DNA from: an uncultured Lachnospiraceae bacterium
Lineage (GTDB): Bacteria > Bacillota > Clostridia > Lachnospirales > Lachnospiraceae
Direction of reading: 5' to 3'
Length of the DNA: 8,540 nt
Assembly: GCA_937915975.1 (NCBI GenBank)
Contig: CALGGL010000317.1
Span: 1-8,540 of the forward strand
Below are positions 6,435-8,540 of this stretch, in pieces; positions within the stretch are counted from its first letter, which is position 1; every line of letters begins with the position of its first letter. The notes below the pieces were generated by a model. It worked only from the letters and a program-made list of their open reading frames with translations. It made no database searches and was not told the origin of the DNA. Made by a program: the position numbers and the translations under genes.

Positions 6435-6470
6435 AAAATAAAACTGCCGCCACACAAACTGTGGCAGCAG
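6435..6470 (-). terminator. Intrinsic terminator of the cold-shock gene
   Basis: On the minus strand an 11-bp GC-rich stem (CTGCTGCCACA pairing with TGTGGCGGCAG, one G-U pair), a 5-base loop and then TTTTATTTT. The opposite strand lacks a T-run, so it acts in one direction. It lies 105 bases after the cold-shock stop codon, giving that mRNA a 3' untranslated region of about 100 bases. Confidence 0.92.
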
Positions 6471-6575
6471 CCTTAGCATTAACTCAATGATATAACAAAT
6501 CCCAATTCATAATTTTGTACTAAAATACTACAGAATATATTTAAATAGGTACGATGTTACGTGATTAAGTTGTAA

Positions 6576-6779
6576 CTATTTGATTACAGTTACGTTAGTT
6601 GCCTGTGGTCCCTTAGCACCTTCTACAACCTCAAATTCAACAGACTGGTTTTCTTCAAGAGTCTTGAAGCCTTCCATGTTAAGACCGGTGAAATGTACAA
6701 ATACATCCTGTCCGTTCTCATCTGTAATAAATCCAAAGCCCTTCTGGTTATTGAACCATTTTACTGTACCTTTTGCCAT
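6576..6779 (-). CDS. Cold-shock domain protein (CspA/CspB family RNA chaperone)
   Basis: A 67-residue single cold-shock domain, full length for the family. It binds single-stranded RNA and DNA and is thought to keep mRNA unfolded. Visible signatures: [18 protein letters not shown] at the N-terminus with RNP1 (KGFGFI, residues 13-18), RNP2 VFVHF (26-30), and the C-terminal strand [11 protein letters not shown]. All aromatic nucleic-acid contacts (Trp8, Phe15, Phe17, Phe27, His29, Phe30) are kept. ATG at 6779 is fixed by GGAGGGG 6 bases upstream; a TTG five codons earlier overlaps that site and is not the start. It has its own promoter and terminator, so it can be expressed alone, though read-through from the DUF5688 gene is possible. 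Paralogues are common, so no specific csp number is given. Confidence 0.97.
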   Translation of the reverse strand: MAKGTVKWFNNQKGFGFITDENGQDVFVHFTGLNMEGFKTLEENQSVEFEVVEGAKGPQATNVTVIK

Positions 6780-6785
6780 GATAAG

Positions 6786-6792
6786 CCCCTCC
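6786..6792 (-). promoter_or_regulatory. Ribosome binding site of the cold-shock gene
   Basis: GGAGGGG on the minus strand, 6 bases before the ATG at 6779. It rules out the in-frame TTG at 6794 as start. Confidence 0.8.
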
Positions 6793-6809
6793 AAAATATA
6801 AAATGTCTT

Positions 6810-6823
6810 GCATATTTTTATGC
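6810..6823 (-). repeat. Perfect inverted repeat in the cold-shock gene leader
   Basis: GCATA-TTTT-TATGC (plus-strand reading), a 5-bp inverted repeat with a 4-base loop, starting about where transcription should begin downstream of the -10 box at 6830-6835. It could form a small 5'-end hairpin in the mRNA or be an operator; neither is proven. Confidence 0.45.
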
Positions 6824-6829
6824 TACTTT

Positions 6830-6858
6830 AAAATATCACATTGTTTTATTTTAGTCAA
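6830..6858 (-). promoter_or_regulatory. Promoter of the cold-shock gene
   Basis: Minus-strand TTGACT (6853-6858), 17-base spacer, TATTTT (6830-6835). Expected transcription start is near 6823, giving a leader of about 44 bases. The -35 box lies only 4 bases after the DUF5688 stop codon. Confidence 0.65.
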
Positions 6859-6862
6859 GGCA

Positions 6863-7744
6863 TTATATTATTTTTATTCCGTCCACCGGGTTATAATAAT
6901 ACAAATTATCAGACAGAAAATCGGTCCTCGGAACTGCAGTTTCGTTTACACCCTTTATAAACATTTTCAGCACATCCTCGTCCTCACCCAACCTCCTTGG
7001 AATAAGTATAATTTCGTGAACACTTGACGGTATTATATAAAAACCTTCTTTTTCTTTAATACACAAATCATCAAACAGTTCCTTATTCATAATATAGGTT
7101 GCTCCGTTAATTCCGCTTTCATTGGTAATGATATACATGTCATTTTCAGGGATATATATATTGGCAGGAGCATTTGCCTTTAATATATCAGACATTCTTC
7201 TTACAATCGGAGGAAATATCTTTTTTGTATTTTCAAATGCTATTTTATAAACGGTCCTGATATCAAGTCCCCAACATTCCAAAAGAGCATTTTGCACAAT
7301 CGCAGATGATATCTCACTGTTATCCCTGTGGACAAGATATCTGAATGTAATGGCAAGGTCAAGGAAAGGAATATAAGGACATTTTTCAAGCCTTGCTTTA
7401 TTTTTCTCATAGTTTATAACCTTGATATACAGTCTTTCTTTATAATCCGACAGATTTCCGGCTTTTTTTTCAATAAGCTCAAGCTTTTCGGCTGATACAA
7501 GATAATTTTTATATATCATCTTCATAACCTCATCAAAATCCTTACCGCGTTTGTATAAACCGTAATAATAATCCATATAGACTGTCGGAGCTGCATCCTT
7601 TCCCCTTGCAGTAATTACAATTCCGGTGTATTTTACCCCATTGTTTTTTATAATTTCTCTTTCACTTATATCTTCTATATCATATGCCGAAAGATAATCA
7701 CCGATGCTCTCACGCACCTTGAAAGTAAACTCATTTAAATCCAT
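6863..7744 (-). CDS. DUF5688 family protein of unknown function
   Basis: A 293-residue soluble protein without signal peptide or membrane helix. I recognise the layout of the DUF5688 family: an N-terminal 'KNNGVKYTGIVITARGKDAAPTVYMDYYYGLY' block (about 34-65), then 'KVINYEKNKARLEKCPYIPFLDLAITFRYLV' (about 108-138), 'ALLECWGLDIRTVYKIAFENT' (about 148-168), 'MYIITNESGINGATYIMNKELF' and 'FYIIPSSVHEIILIPRR' (about 203-252), and the C-terminal 'VNETAVPRTDFLSDNLYYYN' (about 267-286). Long quotes are avoided, but the blocks occur in this order in family members I recall from Lachnospiraceae. No catalytic motif is evident and the function is unknown. ATG at 7744 has GGAG 7 bases upstream. It has its own promoter and no terminator before the cold-shock gene. 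Confidence 0.85.
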   Translation of the reverse strand: MDLNEFTFKVRESIGDYLSAYDIEDISEREIIKNNGVKYTGIVITARGKDAAPTVYMDYYYGLYKRGKDFDEVMKMIYKNYLVSAEKLELIEKKAGNLSDYKERLYIKVINYEKNKARLEKCPYIPFLDLAITFRYLVHRDNSEISSAIVQNALLECWGLDIRTVYKIAFENTKKIFPPIVRRMSDILKANAPANIYIPENDMYIITNESGINGATYIMNKELFDDLCIKEKEGFYIIPSSVHEIILIPRRLGEDEDVLKMFIKGVNETAVPRTDFLSDNLYYYNPVDGIKII

Positions 7745-7787
7745 TTAACTTCTCCATTCTTAATTTTTTATGGGAATATAGGGAAAT

Positions 7788-7822
7788 TTATAACCTTACA
7801 AAGATTTATAACAAATTATAAC
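7788..7822. repeat. Three direct TTATAAC repeats in the DUF5688 promoter and leader
   Basis: TTATAAC occurs at 7788-7794, 7806-7812 and 7816-7822. The last copy overlaps the -10 box and the middle one the expected transcription start. They could be binding sites or chance in AT-rich DNA. Confidence 0.4.
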
Positions 7823-7843
7823 TACACATATAGAGTTTTTCAA
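7815..7843 (-). promoter_or_regulatory. Promoter of the DUF5688 gene
   Basis: Minus-strand TTGAAA (7838-7843), 17-base spacer, TATAAT (7815-7820). Transcription should start near 7808, leaving a leader of about 64 bases. It begins 4 bases beyond the T-run of the hisC terminator. Confidence 0.82.
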
Positions 7844-7847
7844 GCGT

Positions 7848-7888
7848 AAAAAAAGCACCAATGTATCAAAAATCATACATTGATGCTT
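7848..7888 (-). terminator. Intrinsic terminator of hisC
   Basis: On the minus strand a 14-bp stem (AAGCATCAATGTAT pairing with ATACATTGGTGCTT, one G-U pair) and an 8-base loop, followed by a T-run of seven if the last two stem bases are counted. It begins about 30 bases after the hisC stop codon and separates hisC from the DUF5688 unit. Confidence 0.92.
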
Positions 7889-7918
7889 ATAATCATTTAT
7901 ATTTACTTGCTTCAAATG

Positions 7919-8540
7919 CTATACAAGTTTTTTAAGAAAATCAAGGAAAGTATCCATTTCCTCTTTTGTTCCTATAGTTACTCTTAGATAATTATCTATA
8001 CGCGGTTTATTAAAATATCTGACAAATATTTTAGCATCTCTTGCCTTTTCAAATATTTCTTTTGCTGTCAGACTTTTGTGTTTCATAAATATAAAGTTTG
8101 TGGATGAATCCGGACATGTGAATCCGATTTTTCTGATTTCATCCGTAAACCACTTTCTCGTATCCATTACCTTTTTAACGGTACTCTTAAAATACTCATC
8201 ATCCTTTATACTCTCCGCGCCAAGAATAATCGACGGCATATTCATGGTATATGAATTATATGAGAATTTAACATCATTCATATATTTTATCAGCTTTTCG
8301 CTTCCCATTGCGTAGCCTATACGAAGTCCTGCCATGGAGCGTGACTTTGAAAAAGTTCTTACAACAAGCAGGTTATCATATCGGTCAATTAAAGGAAGTG
8401 CACTCTCTCCACCGAAATCAACATAGGCTTCATCAACTATAACTACCACATCCTGATTATGCTTTATAATATCCTCTACAAAAGAAACCGGCTCGGCTAT
8501 ACCTGTAGGTGCATTTGGATTAGCCAAAACAACTCCTCCG
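7919..8540 (-). CDS. hisC: Histidinol-phosphate aminotransferase HisC (partial, C-terminal part)
   Basis: A PLP-dependent aminotransferase of fold type I that converts imidazole-acetol phosphate and glutamate to histidinol phosphate and 2-oxoglutarate in histidine biosynthesis. About 206 C-terminal residues are visible and the frame is open to the right edge (GGVVLANPNAPTG), so roughly 150 N-terminal residues are outside the window; the first visible TTG is an internal leucine codon, not a start. Motifs: NPNAPTG, the cofactor-contacting DEAY (codons near 8434-8423), the Schiff-base lysine in TFSKSRSMAGLRIGY (Lys codon 8347-8345), and the C-terminal substrate-binding arginine in NYLRVTIGT. The spacing fits HisC well. 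A related family member such as a phenylalanine or other class I/II aminotransferase is less likely but cannot be excluded without the N-terminus. A terminator follows, so it is the last gene of its unit. Confidence 0.88.
   Translation of the reverse strand, partial: GGVVLANPNAPTGIAEPVSFVEDIIKHNQDVVVIVDEAYVDFGGESALPLIDRYDNLLVVRTFSKSRSMAGLRIGYAMGSEKLIKYMNDVKFSYNSYTMNMPSIILGAESIKDDEYFKSTVKKVMDTRKWFTDEIRKIGFTCPDSSTNFIFMKHKSLTAKEIFEKARDAKIFVRYFNKPRIDNYLRVTIGTKEEMDTFLDFLKKLV

Overview
The window looks like a chromosomal stretch from a low-GC Firmicute, most likely a Lachnospiraceae (Clostridia) relative. The reasons are the AT-rich intergenic DNA, strong GGAGG-type ribosome binding sites, adaptor-type ABC exporters without an outer-membrane partner, and a DUF5688 protein, a family I know mainly from Lachnospiraceae. 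This is inference from sequence alone. Every supported gene lies on the minus strand, so transcription runs from high to low coordinates. No stretch longer than about 300 bases lacks a gene. I see no tRNA, rRNA, CRISPR array, insertion sequence or phage gene.

Right to left there are four blocks. (1) 8540-7848 is the 3' part of hisC (histidine biosynthesis aminotransferase), cut by the window edge and closed by a strong intrinsic terminator. (2) 7843-6435 holds a DUF5688 gene with a near-consensus promoter, then a single-domain cold-shock protein with its own promoter and a strong terminator. No terminator separates the two, so read-through is possible. (3) 6424-3999 is a likely three-gene operon: a TetR-type regulator, a stand-alone CheY-like receiver protein and the AAA+ ATPase RarA. 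It is driven by a TTGACA-17-TACAAT promoter with an inverted repeat at the start site that could be the TetR operator.

(4) 3946-1 is a tightly packed ABC exporter operon of the MacAB/YknXYZ kind: adaptor 1, ATPase, adaptor 2, then the start of an FtsX/MacB-type permease that runs off the left edge. Genes overlap by 1 and 8 bases or are separated by 17, so one transcript and translational coupling are likely. The two adaptors are paralogues, with alignable lipoyl halves and matching C-terminal motifs, but each carries a different acidic low-complexity addition. Adaptor 1 has a tail of about 110 residues containing five DENGN-type repeats. Adaptor 2 has a Pro/Thr/Glu-rich insert of about 90 residues at the tip of its coiled-coil hairpin. 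The ATPase also ends in an acidic extension. This is the most unusual part of the window.

Several starts were moved downstream of the longest open frame because a good ribosome binding site sits next to an internal start (adaptor 2, receiver protein, TetR protein, cold-shock protein).
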